Shown: positions 45,264 through 55,486 of the stretch, piece by piece
Layout of the letters: each line of letters begins with the position of its first letter
Numbering within the stretch: position 1 is the stretch's first letter
NCBI RefSeq assembly: GCF_002994745.2
Contig: NC_037094.1
Location: forward strand, 67,332,319 to 67,396,318
Direction of reading: 5' to 3'
Length of the DNA stretch: 64,000 bases
From: Rosa chinensis
Lineage: Eukaryota > Streptophyta > Magnoliopsida > Rosales > Rosaceae
Made by a program: the position numbers and the translations under genes
Notes under the pieces: generated by a model
What the model was told of the DNA's origin: nothing
The model's input: only the letters and a program-made list of their open reading frames with translations
Database searches by the model: none

Positions 45264-46050
45264 ATAGTGCACTATCTGAAGGGACTAGGGCCCACAGCTT
45301 AACTCCTCATAACACCAAAACAGTTTTACCAGTAATTCACTTAAGCACGGGGTTGTTGTAATCACCCGGCTTCATAATTATATTTTTCAGCCATAATCAA
45401 TTTCACCACATACAATCTTTATAAGTTTTAGATTGTATAAATGTATATGTACACCCATATAAAGAGACATATTATTTCAAGACAAATCTTTACTTCTTAA
45501 AATAATTTCCACATATTCATAATTGGCCATATAAAATAGCTTTCACATCACATGATCAACATTTCATTATTCAACAATTAAATGGAAGATTAATAGCTTG
45601 AATAATATCCAATCAATTCTCAATCATTTCATCATGCCAATCACACGCCAGTCAACATATATATTTCACGTAAATATATATATACGTAATCATCCGCTCA
45701 GGAACGACCACTAATACCAACTATAGTTCAAGTATAAAAACCGTGAAATTCATTTGTATAATAAAATCATTTTACTTACCTATGGACCGTAGTTGATCAA
45801 GTCCATATGATTTAAAACAAATATTTATTCCATAAATATTTTCACACAATTACCACAAAAAAATAAAGTAATTAAAGGTACTTGGTTCGTAATATGAACC
45901 ACGTGAGGTTTACTCACCTCTAATCCAGTTGCGTCTTCTAAAAAGTCGAATATATCAATATTCCAAACGCTCGTCAGCTCAAACCGTCAAGTACCTAATC
46001 AAGTATGGTCTTTGCTTAGTAAACGAAACACGAAATAACCTTAAACGACG

Positions 46051-46365
46051 ATCCAACGGTCGGATTCTAAAATAAAGACGATCTAACGGTCGGATTCAAA
46101 AATAAAGGTGATCCAACGGTCGGATTCGAAAATAAAGACGATCCAACGGTCGGATCGAAATTATATGATGATCCAACGGTCGGATCCTCACGGATCGCCC
46201 TTAGGATCATCCTCCAAAATTATCACGAAGATCCAACGGTCGGATCTTCCTGAATCGTCCTTATAAACATCTCCACAAAATTTCATGAAAATCCGACGGT
46301 CGGATTCTCACGAATCGCCTTCCGATTCACTGTTTCACAATTATACGAAGATCCAACGGTCGGAT
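46051..46365. repeat. Array of eight ATCCAACGGTCGGAT units at 30/60-bp spacing
   Basis: Units begin at 46051, 46081, 46111, 46141, 46171, 46231, 46291 and 46351, so spacing is exactly 30 or 60 bp. Seven fit YCYAACGGYY, the mitosis-specific activator (MSA) consensus bound by MYB3R factors; the one at 46291 has ACGG preceded by G. Arms around the core are complementary and vary together: GAAGATCC/GGATCTTC, CGATCC/GGATCG, AATCCGAC/GTCGGATT. A second copy of the array is in the other LTR. Confidence 0.8.
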
Positions 46366-47224
46366 CCTCGCCCGTGACCTCACAAAGTCATCGGGACAGT
46401 CATACGATCAACATATTAAAATTTGAAGTAAAACCGATGGTCTGATCTTCACAGATCGTAAACCGAAGATAAAACGTTAAAACGTTAAAACGTAAATCCA
46501 CTATTTATCAACTTTTTCTAAAATAACCTTGTAATATATCAAAACGCTCGTATGGATGCGTAGATCATCGTCTAGATAATATAAACTCAAAATATGGTCC
46601 GACGCGCCGCCACAAGCGGTGGTCAACACGGCGGTCAACCACCTCCGATGCAAAAGTCGTCAACTACAAACTTCTTCAAAATGAAAGGGAGATCAACTTT
46701 CATACCTGGAGCTAAGCCTGGTTCGGCCTAGATCGTCCTAGATCAAGCTTTGAAGTTTGGATTAATCTGGTGCGTCTGATCAGATCCTGGATTGAATCAG
46801 GGACGTCGAAAAAGTCAAACCTTGATCTAGCGTTCTACACACAAAATCGTGATGAAAGACTTACATGGGGATGATCAGGGGGAGGAGGAGATCACGAAAA
46901 TGGGAAGGATCGGCCCATGCATCGCCGGAAAAGTGGTTTTCCGGCCGGGTCCGATTCTCTCGTCTGGGCTCCTTCGATCCAGGTCTGGGGGCGACGGCGG
47001 AGCAAACCAACACCGGAAGGAGGCTCGTCATCGGCCGGCGATCTCAGGGGAGCCCGGGTCCGGGGCCGGAGGAGGCCGGAGGGGCCGTTTTCGATCGGGT
47101 CGGGTCGGCTGGTCTGCGGGCCTGGGAAGGGTTTCGAGCGAGAGAGAGAGAGAGAACGGGGGAGGGACTGTTTAGCAAAAAGGAGAGATTTTCGTCCTTA
47201 TGAAAAAAAATCAGAAAATTTCCC

Positions 47225-47379
47225 TATTTATAGAAAATTCTCAAATTTCAAATATTCATAACTTATTCATACGAACTCCGAATATTGCGTTCCACATATG
47301 CACGCGATCGTATCGACGAGCTCTACAACTTTCATGAAGGAAGTTTTCCCAAATTCGGTATGTATAAAAAGTCAACTTT
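47225..47379 (-). promoter_or_regulatory. D 3' LTR U3 promoter core
   Basis: Minus strand: GTTGACTTTTT, TTCCTTCATGAAAGTTG, GCATATGTGGAAC, TCGGAGTTCGTATG, AAGTTATGA, then TATAAATA at 47232-47225. The same core is at 53244-53398 in the 5' LTR. Confidence 0.75.
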
Positions 47380-47730
47380 CGCGGGCCCCTAAATAACGTT
47401 CGTTTTCGAAAATAAAATCGTTCGAACTACTTCCACAACTTCTCCAAGCTTCGTACTCGCTCCTAATACCGCAAAATCAATTATAAAAATCCACGGAATT
47501 TAATTTGGATTTTTCGGGGTATTACAGTCTACCCTCCTTAAAGAAATTTCGTCCCGAAATTTAATCGCAAGTCCATTTCTCCCGATTAAGGTTTTCTGTA
47601 GTTCATACAGAATACTAGCCAACCACCAAAACTCCATCTTTACTAAAACTGTAGTAATCTACTAAGCTACGGCTCTACGTATAAAATACGTCCGTATACT
47701 GAGTATATACAAGATCTAAAAATAATTGTA

Positions 47731-47800
47731 AGAGGTAAGGTTCGAACTCCCGATCTCGAACACGAGGGTTTTGCTCCCAACCACTGAAGCAAGAGCTGCT
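47731..47800 (-). other. tRNA-like segment 1 in D
   Basis: On the minus strand, about 70 nt with a D-arm-like GCTTCAGTGGTTGGGAGC and a T-arm-like GGGAGTTCGAACC (B-box). Stems are imperfect, so it is probably not a working tRNA. A second copy lies 130 bp away. A decayed tRNA or tRNA-derived SINE head is possible. Confidence 0.45.
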
Positions 47801-47827
47801 TTCAACAATATATGTACACATGTTATA

Positions 47828-47987
47828 TTTATTATGTCATAAGCGAACATAATAAAAATAAATGAGAGGCGATATTCGAACCTCGGACCTCTAGTACAAG
47901 GACTTCTCTCTCAACCCCTAGAGCACCAGCTGCTCTCGTTGCTATCCATACAACTCCTTTTATTCATTCTATTATAAGCAACAGAAT
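47828..47987. repeat. Hairpin pair accompanying the tRNA-like segments
   Basis: TTTATTATGT/ACATAATAAA (47828-47837 with 47847-47856) and ATTCT/AGAAT (47966-47970 with 47983-47987) share the loop word ATAAGC although the arms differ. Each follows one tRNA-like segment, so the unit of about 130 bp appears to be an old tandem duplication. Confidence 0.5.
47864..47934 (-). other. tRNA-like segment 2 in D
   Basis: About 71 nt on the minus strand with GCTCTAGGGGTTGAGAG and GAGGTTCGAATATCGCC, again A-box-like and B-box-like. Diverged from segment 1 except at these landmarks, which is what constraint on internal pol III boxes, or shared tRNA ancestry, would leave. Confidence 0.45.
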
Positions 47988-48221
47988 AAAAACAAACCCT
48001 GCACAGTCCACATGCCACGACTCGTCTTTTCAGTGATTTACGGAAATCAGATTCACTTTCGGCTAAAGTTGTCTGCCACAGCACCTCGAGATTCGTTCGG
48101 TTCCCTTACGCGCTCTCCACGCGCCAACAACTTTTCCGTGTTTTAGGGCAGCTTTAATCCAACGCGTAGTTTGAATCTCTGAGATCGTCCATCCAACGGT
48201 GGAGATCTGCTCACCTCGTTC

Positions 48222-48229
48222 TATAAATA
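48222..48229 (+). promoter_or_regulatory. TATA box of the antisense ORF in D
   Basis: CTATAAATAGG lies 267 bp upstream of the antisense ATG, with a CT-rich 5'-UTR-like stretch between. ATCCAACGGT, the core of the LTR array, sits about 30 bp upstream (48191-48200). Confidence 0.6.
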
Positions 48230-48495
48230 GGTGCATTCCGGGGAAGCGACTGTTCACACCAAAGAAAAGAAAATTTCCCAGAGTTTTAGCGTTTCTCTTC
48301 TCAAATCTCCAGTCCTTCCTTCACCAATCTTCAATCCTTTTAACAACAATCTCTCTCAAACATTCAACATCATCTTCTTCAATTCTCACATTTTCTCAAC
48401 CCTATCTTGTGCTCTATATAAACCTCCTTTTGTCTCCTTCAGATTTTTACTCGGTTTTGTCTTAGCGTGTAGTTTCAAATTCTTTCTCCTTCATC

Positions 48496-49155
48496 ATGGT
48501 TCGAACCAAGGTTACCACTCGCGTGGGCGTAAATCAACGCCGTGTTCTCTCTTTAGAAGAAGAGGGTCGTCAAGCGGCTGCTAGCGCTGGCCTCATTCGT
48601 CCTTGGGACCATCGTCCCATACGTGAGCGTAGCCGCAGTCCCCCTCCTCTGCCTCGTCGTTCTCCCAGACTGCATCCCAGCGAATCCTCTTCCTCCCGAG
48701 CTGCTCGTGCTCCTCGGCCTGTGGCCACCTTGGAAAGCTTGTCAGACTCAATTGATGCACTGCGTTCCTCTCTCCGTGATGGTATTATGGTGACGGATTG
48801 GCGAGTCACATGTATGATCGACCACATCTCTGATATGAACAACTCTTTGATCCACTGTCACACCGAAATAAACAAGCTTGCTCAGAAGGTCAATAACATG
48901 CAGTGTCACCCTCCTGGGTTCCCTTGCAAGGAAGTTGCTGCGTCACTCCACAAGGACCCTACTCCTGAGGCTGAAACCAGCAAAAGGGCTGCCACTCGCC
49001 CGCGCACCGCTCCTCACGTTCCTTGGGAAGATCTTGACTCAACCAGCCGTGACTCAACCAGTAGTGACGCGCAGGACAGTGAAGGGATCGATGATCAAGT
49101 CACCAAACTCATGGAGGAGATCACTAAGCCTTCCCATTCGAAAGGGAAGAAGTAA
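48496..49155 (+). CDS. Antisense ORF of D, unknown Arg/Ser-rich protein
   Basis: 219 codons, intact, running opposite to the element's own transcription. The start MVRTKVTTRVG is followed by an RS/Pro-rich segment (RERSRSPPPLPRRSPR, residues about 38-55), a Ser/Ala/Arg stretch, a central region predicted by eye to be helical (ESLSDSIDALRSSLRDG, then DWRVTCMIDHISDMNNSL, residues about 80-125), and a Ser/Asp/Glu-rich C-terminus ending KGKK. It has no retroviral domain. TATA box and UTR upstream, and an AATAAGACTG polyadenylation-like site near 49243, make a complete transcription unit. Extra and antisense ORFs between pol and 3' LTR are known in Tat-lineage elements, so D may descend from one. 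Function unknown; the basic/RS part hints at nucleic-acid binding. Confidence 0.65.
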   Translation: MVRTKVTTRVGVNQRRVLSLEEEGRQAAASAGLIRPWDHRPIRERSRSPPPLPRRSPRLHPSESSSSRAARAPRPVATLESLSDSIDALRSSLRDGIMVTDWRVTCMIDHISDMNNSLIHCHTEINKLAQKVNNMQCHPPGFPCKEVAASLHKDPTPEAETSKRAATRPRTAPHVPWEDLDSTSRDSTSSDAQDSEGIDDQVTKLMEEITKPSHSKGKK

Positions 49156-50179
49156 AAATAATTAATCTTCTAGTTATTGTATTTCCTTTTCCGCATTTTA
49201 ACTTTCGTTGGACAATAACTATATTTCGCTTCTGACTTGTAATAAGACTGAATGCATGTCGTCTCCTTTTTGTGTTAATCCTACGACGACACCAAGGATC
49301 GAATCTTGGTCACCAATTGCTCTTTCAAAACCTTAGCAAATTATGCTGCACATATCTTTCATAATGATGTATCACAAACAATCATTCAAAAGCTAACAAT
49401 CAATTAAGTCACACAGAAATCTAGCTAGCATCATGCAACATACCACATAGAACAACATTTTACAAAAGAAGTCACACGCAAAAGTCTACTATAGACATCA
49501 AGCACATCCTGTCACAACACACCAAGGGATTAGGTCTGCTAGTATCACACTTCGCCTTAGTAAGAAAAGTCTTAAGGCTGATAAGGCACCTCTATTCCTT
49601 ACACCTTGCTAAAGTTAGCATCCATTCGTCTCCTAAACCAATAGTCTAGATAATTCTATCTCATAATCTCTCACACTCCTATCATCTTTGAGTTGTGAGA
49701 TCAATTCTCTTTCCAACTACTCCTAAATCCTCAACATTTTTCACAATTTCAACCTAAAAATAGAATTAATCACATCAACCACTAGTGGAACAGGCAGCTC
49801 AACCTCTAATGCCTACACCTCATCCTCAACTGTTTCCATAGAAAAATCATGTTCCTATATAAGACTACACCTCAACCTAAGGGTTTACCTCAATCCTTAA
49901 TTATGCTTCCCAATCTGTCCATTACTTTAGAAGCATAGCAATACGTGGTTAAACTAGTACAATACTCAAACATAACATAAGTCAATACAAGTACCTAATC
50001 ACCAATATACTAACACACCGAGGTATTTCATAACTCCTAATACAACCTAACGTCCTAGATGACTTCTACACTCTTACATACCAATGACTTGATCAATACC
50101 GAAGAGCACACGATGGGGATCCGCTGCAGTCGGGCCATCACTCGGAAGGTATTGACAAATCATTGAATATGCACCTTAC
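49156..50179. other. D internal non-coding region
   Basis: AT-rich, no long frame on either strand. On the element sense strand this follows the primer site, where gag would normally lie; nothing of gag is recognisable. Confidence 0.6.
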
Positions 50180-50191
50180 GCTCTGATACCA
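50180..50191 (-). other. D primer binding site, initiator tRNA-Met
   Basis: The minus strand reads TGGTATCAGAGC three bases from the LTR at 50195. This identifies the right LTR as the 5' LTR and the element as minus-strand. Confidence 0.92.
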
Positions 50192-50194
50192 AAC

Positions 50195-53100
50195 TGTCAC
50201 ACCCCGAATTTTGAAATAAGGATTCAAATCCGGAACATGACTAATAACAATACAAATAACGTTCTGAATTTTTCTCTCAGAAACAACCACTAATTACACC
50301 TCTTGATATTACATAAACCAAATCCTCAAGCTACTTATTACAACACACTCTCACCAAATCAAATTGTAAAACTCAATGAGTATAATTCTCCTCACAAAAC
50401 AAATGCTGTAAATCTAATACTAATTCTCTAAACTGCACGATCACTGCCCTGATTCTCCTGACCTGTGAGATTACCTGCTACACAATTTGAATAGTGTACC
50501 GGGAATTGCAACAACACAAAACCCGGTAAGCTTTTGACAGCTCGTGAGTAAACAAGAAAGAACTGTTGATTGATTAAATTGCAATTATTATAACTCAGGT
50601 AAACAATCAACACACTCACAGGGTAACTCCAAAAATCACATAAACATAAAAGTAGGTATTTTTCGATACTCTCTTTTAAAACTCAATCAACAAATATTGC
50701 ATCATTAATATGTGAAATAACATTAAAGCAATGCATGCTTGATTTTCTTTTTACCAACACTTTCACATATTCAAAATATATCATGGATAGATATTTGATC
50801 AATTTCACATAACACCTTCACATATTCAAAATATATCATGGATAGATATTTGATCAATTTCACATAACACCTTCACATATTCAAAATATATCATGGATAG
50901 ATATTTGATCAATTTCAGTCTTTTTAGTGAATTTTCAGATTAACTGGTAACAAGTCACAAATCCACATGCTAGGGACCGACGTACTATTCCCATAGCATG
51001 GGACAACCAGGTTGACTGGTATCAAATCACAAATCCACGTACTAGGGACCGATGTACTATTCCCAAAGTACGGGTAAGCCGCAGCATACCAAGGACACCC
51101 TCCAAAGTATGTATACCGACGTACTATTCCCATAGCATGGGACAACCAGGTTGACTGGTATCAAATCACAAATCCACGTACTAGGGACCGATGTACTATT
51201 CCCAAAGTACGGGTAAGCCGCAGCATACCAAGGACACCCTCCAAAGTATGTATACTCAAAGTACCACCCTTCCTAAGAGTATAATAGTGCACTATCTGAA
51301 GGGACTAGGGCCCACAGCTTAACTCCTCATAACACCAAAACAGTTTTACCAGTAATTCACTTAAGCACGGGGTTGTTGTAATCACCCGGCTTCATAATTA
51401 TATTTTTCAGCCATAATCAATTTCACCACATACAATCTTTATAAGTTTTAGATTGTATAAATGTATATGTACACCCATATAAAGAGACATATTATTTCAA
51501 GACAAATCTTTACTTCTTAAAATAATTTCCACATATTCATAATTGACCATATAAAATAGCTTTCACATCACATGATCAACATTTCATTATTCAACAATTA
51601 AATGGAAGATTAATAGCTTGAATAATATCCAATCAATTCTCAATCATTTCATCATGCCAATCACACGCCAGTCAACATATATATTTCACGTAAATATATA
51701 TATACGTAATCATCCGCTCAGGAACGACCACTAATACCAACTATAGTTCAAGTATAAAAACCGTGAAATTCATTTGTATAATAAAATCATTTTACTTACC
51801 TATGGACCGTAGTTGATCAAGTCCATATGATTTAAAACAAATATTTATTCCATAAATATTTTCACACAATTACCACAAAAAAATAAAGTAATTAAAGGTA
51901 CTTGGTTCGTAATATGAACCACGTGAGGTTTACTCACCTCTAATCCAGTTGCGTCTTCTAAAAAGTCGAATATATCAATATTCCAAACGCTCGTCAGCTC
52001 AAACCGTCAAGTACCTAATCAAGTATGGTCTTTGCTTAGTAAACGAAACACGAAATAACCTTAAACGACGATCCAACGGTCGGATTCTAAAATAAAGACG
52101 ATCTAACGGTCGGATTCAAAATAAAGGTGATCCAACGGTCGGATTCGAAAATAAAGACGATCCAACGGTCGGATCGAAATTATATGATGATCCAACGGTC
52201 GGATCCTCACGGATCGCCCTTAGGATCATCCTCCAAAATTATCACGAAGATCCAACGGTCGGATCTTCCTGAATCGTCCTTATAAACATCTCCACAAAAT
52301 TTCATGAAAATCCGACGGTCGGATTCTCACGAATCGCCTTCCGATTCACTGTTTCACAATTATACGAAGATCCAACGGTCGGATCCTCGCCCGTGACCTC
52401 ACAAAGTCATCGGGACAGTCATACGATCAACATATTAAAATTTGAAGTAAAACCGATGGTCTGATCTTCACAGATCGTAAACCGAAGATAAAACGTTAAA
52501 ACGTTAAAACGTAAATCCACTATTTATCAACTTTTTCTAAAATAACCTTGTAATATATCAAAACGCTCGTATGGATGCGTAGATCATCGTCTAGATAATA
52601 TAAACTCAAAATATGGTCCGACGCGCCGCCACAAGCGGTGGTCAACACGGCGGTCAACCACCTCCGATGCAAAAGTCGTCAACTACAAACTTCTTCAAAA
52701 TGAAAGGGAGATCAACTTTCATACCTGGAGCTAAGCCTGGTTCGGCCTAGATCGTCCTAGATCAAGCTTTGAAGTTTGGATTAATCTGGTGCGTCTGATC
52801 AGATCCTGGATTGAATCAGGGACGTCGAAAAAGTCAAACCTTGATCTAGCGTTCTACACACAAAATCGTGATGAAAGACTTACATGGGGATGATCAGGGG
52901 GAGGAGGAGATCACGAAAATGGGAAGGATCGGCCCATGCATCGCCGGAAAAGTGGTTTTCCGGCCGGGTCCGATTCTCTCGTCTGGGCTCCTTCGATCCA
53001 GGTCTGGGGGCGACGGCGGAGCAAACCAACACCGGAAGGAGGCTCGTCATCGGCCGGCGATCTCAGGGGAGCCCGGGTCCGGGGCCGGAGGAGGCCGGAG

Positions 53101-53545
53101 GGGCCGTTTTCGATCGGGTCGGGTCGGCTGGTCTGCGGGCCTGGGAAGGGTTTCGAGCGAGAGAGAGAGAGAGAACGGGGGAGGGACTGTTTAGCAAAAA
53201 GGAGAGATTTTCGTCCTTATGAAAAAAAATCAGAAAATTTCCCTATTTATAGAAAATTCTCAAATTTCAAATATTCATAACTTATTCATACGAACTCCGA
53301 ATATTGCGTTCCACATATGCACGCGATCGTATCGACGAGCTCTACAACTTTCATGAAGGAAGTTTTCCCAAATTCGGTATGTATAAAAAGTCAACTTTCG
53401 CGGGCCCCTAAATAACGTTCGTTTTCGAAAATAAAATCGTTCGAACTACTTCCACAACTTCTCCAAGCTTCGTACTCGCTCCTAATACCGCAAAATCAAT
53501 TATAAAAATCCACGGAATTTAATTTGGATTTTTCGGGGTATTACA
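50195..53545 (-). repeat. D 5' LTR
   Basis: 3351 bp, nearly identical to 44369-47526. The 193-bp excess comes from a third copy of the 55-bp unit (about 50758-50920) and a 139-bp tandem duplication (50977-51254), less a 1-bp deletion in the MSA-like array (52071-52384). TATAAATA (minus) at 53251-53244. Confidence 0.93.
50977..51254. repeat. 139-bp tandem duplication in the D 5' LTR hairpin region
   Basis: Copies 50977-51115 and 51116-51254 duplicate the hairpin block that is single at 45085-45230 of the other LTR. Both LTRs should be identical at insertion, so this arose at or after the last reverse transcription. Confidence 0.85.
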
Positions 53546-54508
53546 AGGACGCTCCACCACCACAGCAGAGACGAGTTCATCACCTTGTTGCCAAGCCGCT
53601 GAGGAAAGCTTCAAAGAGTAACTATGACTCTACTTACAATTTTTGTTTCGGTTTTGTGTGTTTGCATTTGTGAGTTGTGTAATTGGAGACACAAAATTTT
53701 CAGAATATTTTTATTAATATTTTTGAGATTTTCTGTTTATTATTGAGTTAATTTTGAGAATTCTTTTATGATACATGTTACAATCTTGTGCCATTTTACG
53801 TGTTTAGGTAATTTTCAGAGTTAGGTTCATAAGTTTGCATGATAGAATCACGCCGAGTGTTCTTGTGTGTTTGCTTAATTTGCCAAGAGTAATTGTTATT
53901 TGTTAAGACGCTGAGTTATACAAGTAGTGATTAGTTATAACGGGTGGTAAAAATCATGCTTTAATGATTAAATGATTCTGAAAATTATGTGTTAAATTCT
54001 ATGTGTAATGGTTAATTTGCACGTGTGAGTTGATTCGAGGGTTAGATAATACTACTAGTTAAGAGAATTACGCTGAGTGTTTTCGAAAATTAGTAGTATT
54101 AGGCTTGGTAAGGACTTTTCCGATCCAAGCCTACATTAGAATGAATCAGATAAATGGATTGATGCGCTGAGGCTTTTCATTTGGGCTCTTATCTAGGCAT
54201 TAAAGATGGGCACATTTTTGTAGTATGTTGAAATGGATTTTCTGTTTTTACATTTAGTAATTTCCTAGTGGTATTGGTCTAGGTTAGGGAAGTCGATCAT
54301 TGTATATAAGATTATTTGTTTTGTTTTTATTTTAAGTAGATTAGGAACCAAATTTGAAAACCCCCCATTTTATTCTTTTATATGTTAATTGACCTTTTTG
54401 TGTAGGTGTACCCTACAATCCCCGAACTGAACGATCCCTGCTTATCCTATACTGAAAACTACATTTTGCAGGGTTAAATTGTGAGGCTATTTTAGCAGCA
54501 TCAATTTT

Positions 54509-54526
54509 TGGCGCCGTTGCCGGGGA
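54509..54526 (+). other. G primer binding site, tRNA-Asp
   Basis: TGGCGCCGTTGCCGGGGA, five bases after the LTR end CATCA. Identical to the H site. Confidence 0.93.
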
Positions 54527-55486
54527 TTGTTAAAATCCCTAACGCTTAAAGTGTCATCGATTTTTTTTTGTTTATATAGAATGCATGCTAAAGTTTTTTT
54601 TTCTACACTTGTGGAATGGTGACAAATTGCGATTTATGTTCGGCCAACATATAATTGTGATTTAGTTTAAGTTTTATGAGTGTTGTACAATATGTAGAAG
54701 TTGTAAATTGTATGTGTTTCACTTAGATTAATATACTTAGGTTATGAATTTAGCTAAATACTTAATTGTTGTAAGTGTGTAAAATCGTATGAGTAGACAA
54801 GGGCCATTTTGTTAATATTGGCCTATACCCTTCATTAGTACCTTGCTTAGGTCTCTTGAGGTTGAGGGCGGCCTTTATTAGCACTTGGAGAACGGTCTAA
54901 CACATAAGTTAATTTCCCAGCTGAGTAAGGGGCATACGGATGGTGTCTTAGATTGGGACCCTGGGTGATGGGTTCAATTGGATCTCAGAGATACTATAGA
55001 ATGAGCCTAAACCACTATGTGGGAGTATCCGATAGGGGCCTAAACCTCAATGAGGGAGTAGCCTCCGTAGTATCACTAAAATGAGTCCTCCCTCTCACTT
55101 ACCCTCTTACTCTGGCCATTCGGCCTTCTGAAACAAAGGAAAGAGACTTATGTCTAAGCAACTATCCCTATATCGTATCTGACCAATAGTAGCGGTTTCT
55201 ATTGGGCTTGACTTACAACTTGGAATCAATTGAGATATTAACTAAGTTTATAACAAACTTAAAAAAAAAAAAAAAAAAGATGTGTGACCTGCTTAAGGTA
55301 TATTGGATTAAACATGACTTTGTCGAGGGTAGCTGTTCTATAGTCCCATTGCACAAACGAGGTCCTCTGTTCTAGTACCTAAGTATGTAAATGTAAAAGT
55401 AATTTAGAAAGTAGGAAACACATAATGTTTGTATTTTGAACCTTGTACATGTTACTAACACTTGATTTGGTCTTAAAGGTCCATGA
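54527..55486 (+). other. G 5' leader
   Basis: About 960 bp non-coding between primer site and gag. Includes a stretch with two near copies of AAACC.CWATGWGGGAGTA (near 55008-55050) and an A19 run at 55260. Confidence 0.75.

Larger units (their letters stand above)
44369..47526 (-). repeat. D 3' LTR
   Basis: On the minus strand starts TGTAATACCCCGAA and ends TTCGGGGTGTGACA, an imperfect terminal inverted repeat of about 18 bp. Contains U3 core, the MSA-like array (46051-46365), hairpin units (45085-45263) and a 55-bp tandem pair near 44932-45040. ORFs at 46849-47261 are GA/GC-rich overlapping frames without family features and are not called as genes. Confidence 0.93.
44369..53545 (-). mobile_element. 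Non-autonomous LTR element D with giant LTRs (LARD type)
   Basis: LTRs of 3158 and 3351 bp flank only 2668 bp of internal DNA. Perfect TSD AGGAC (44364-44368 and 53546-53550). Orientation is minus: a tRNA-Met primer site (50191-50180) borders the right LTR, a purine tract (AAGGAGGGTAGAC, 47539-47527) borders the left, and TATAAATA boxes lie on the minus strand. No gag, protease, RT or integrase is present, so it must be mobilised in trans. The internal region has two tRNA-like segments and an antisense ORF with its own TATA box. Only about half a dozen substitutions distinguish the LTRs, so this is the youngest insertion in the window. Confidence 0.92.
43623..54503 (+). repeat. G 5' LTR, split by element D
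   Basis: TGATAGGAGC...AGCAGCATCA, about 1.7 kb when D is discounted. TATAAATA at 44178-44185. The D site is between 44368 and 53551; the 3' LTR keeps the same position uninterrupted at 63671-63680 (TTAAGGACGCTCC). Confidence 0.93.

Noticed and set aside
46849..47261. Overlapping plus-strand ORFs of 108-114 codons in both D LTRs
   Set aside because: Three frames are open at once because of GC/GA-rich sequence; they lie in the transcribed part of the LTR on the antisense side and show no protein family features. Duplication at 52868-53280 reflects the LTR pair, not gene conservation.
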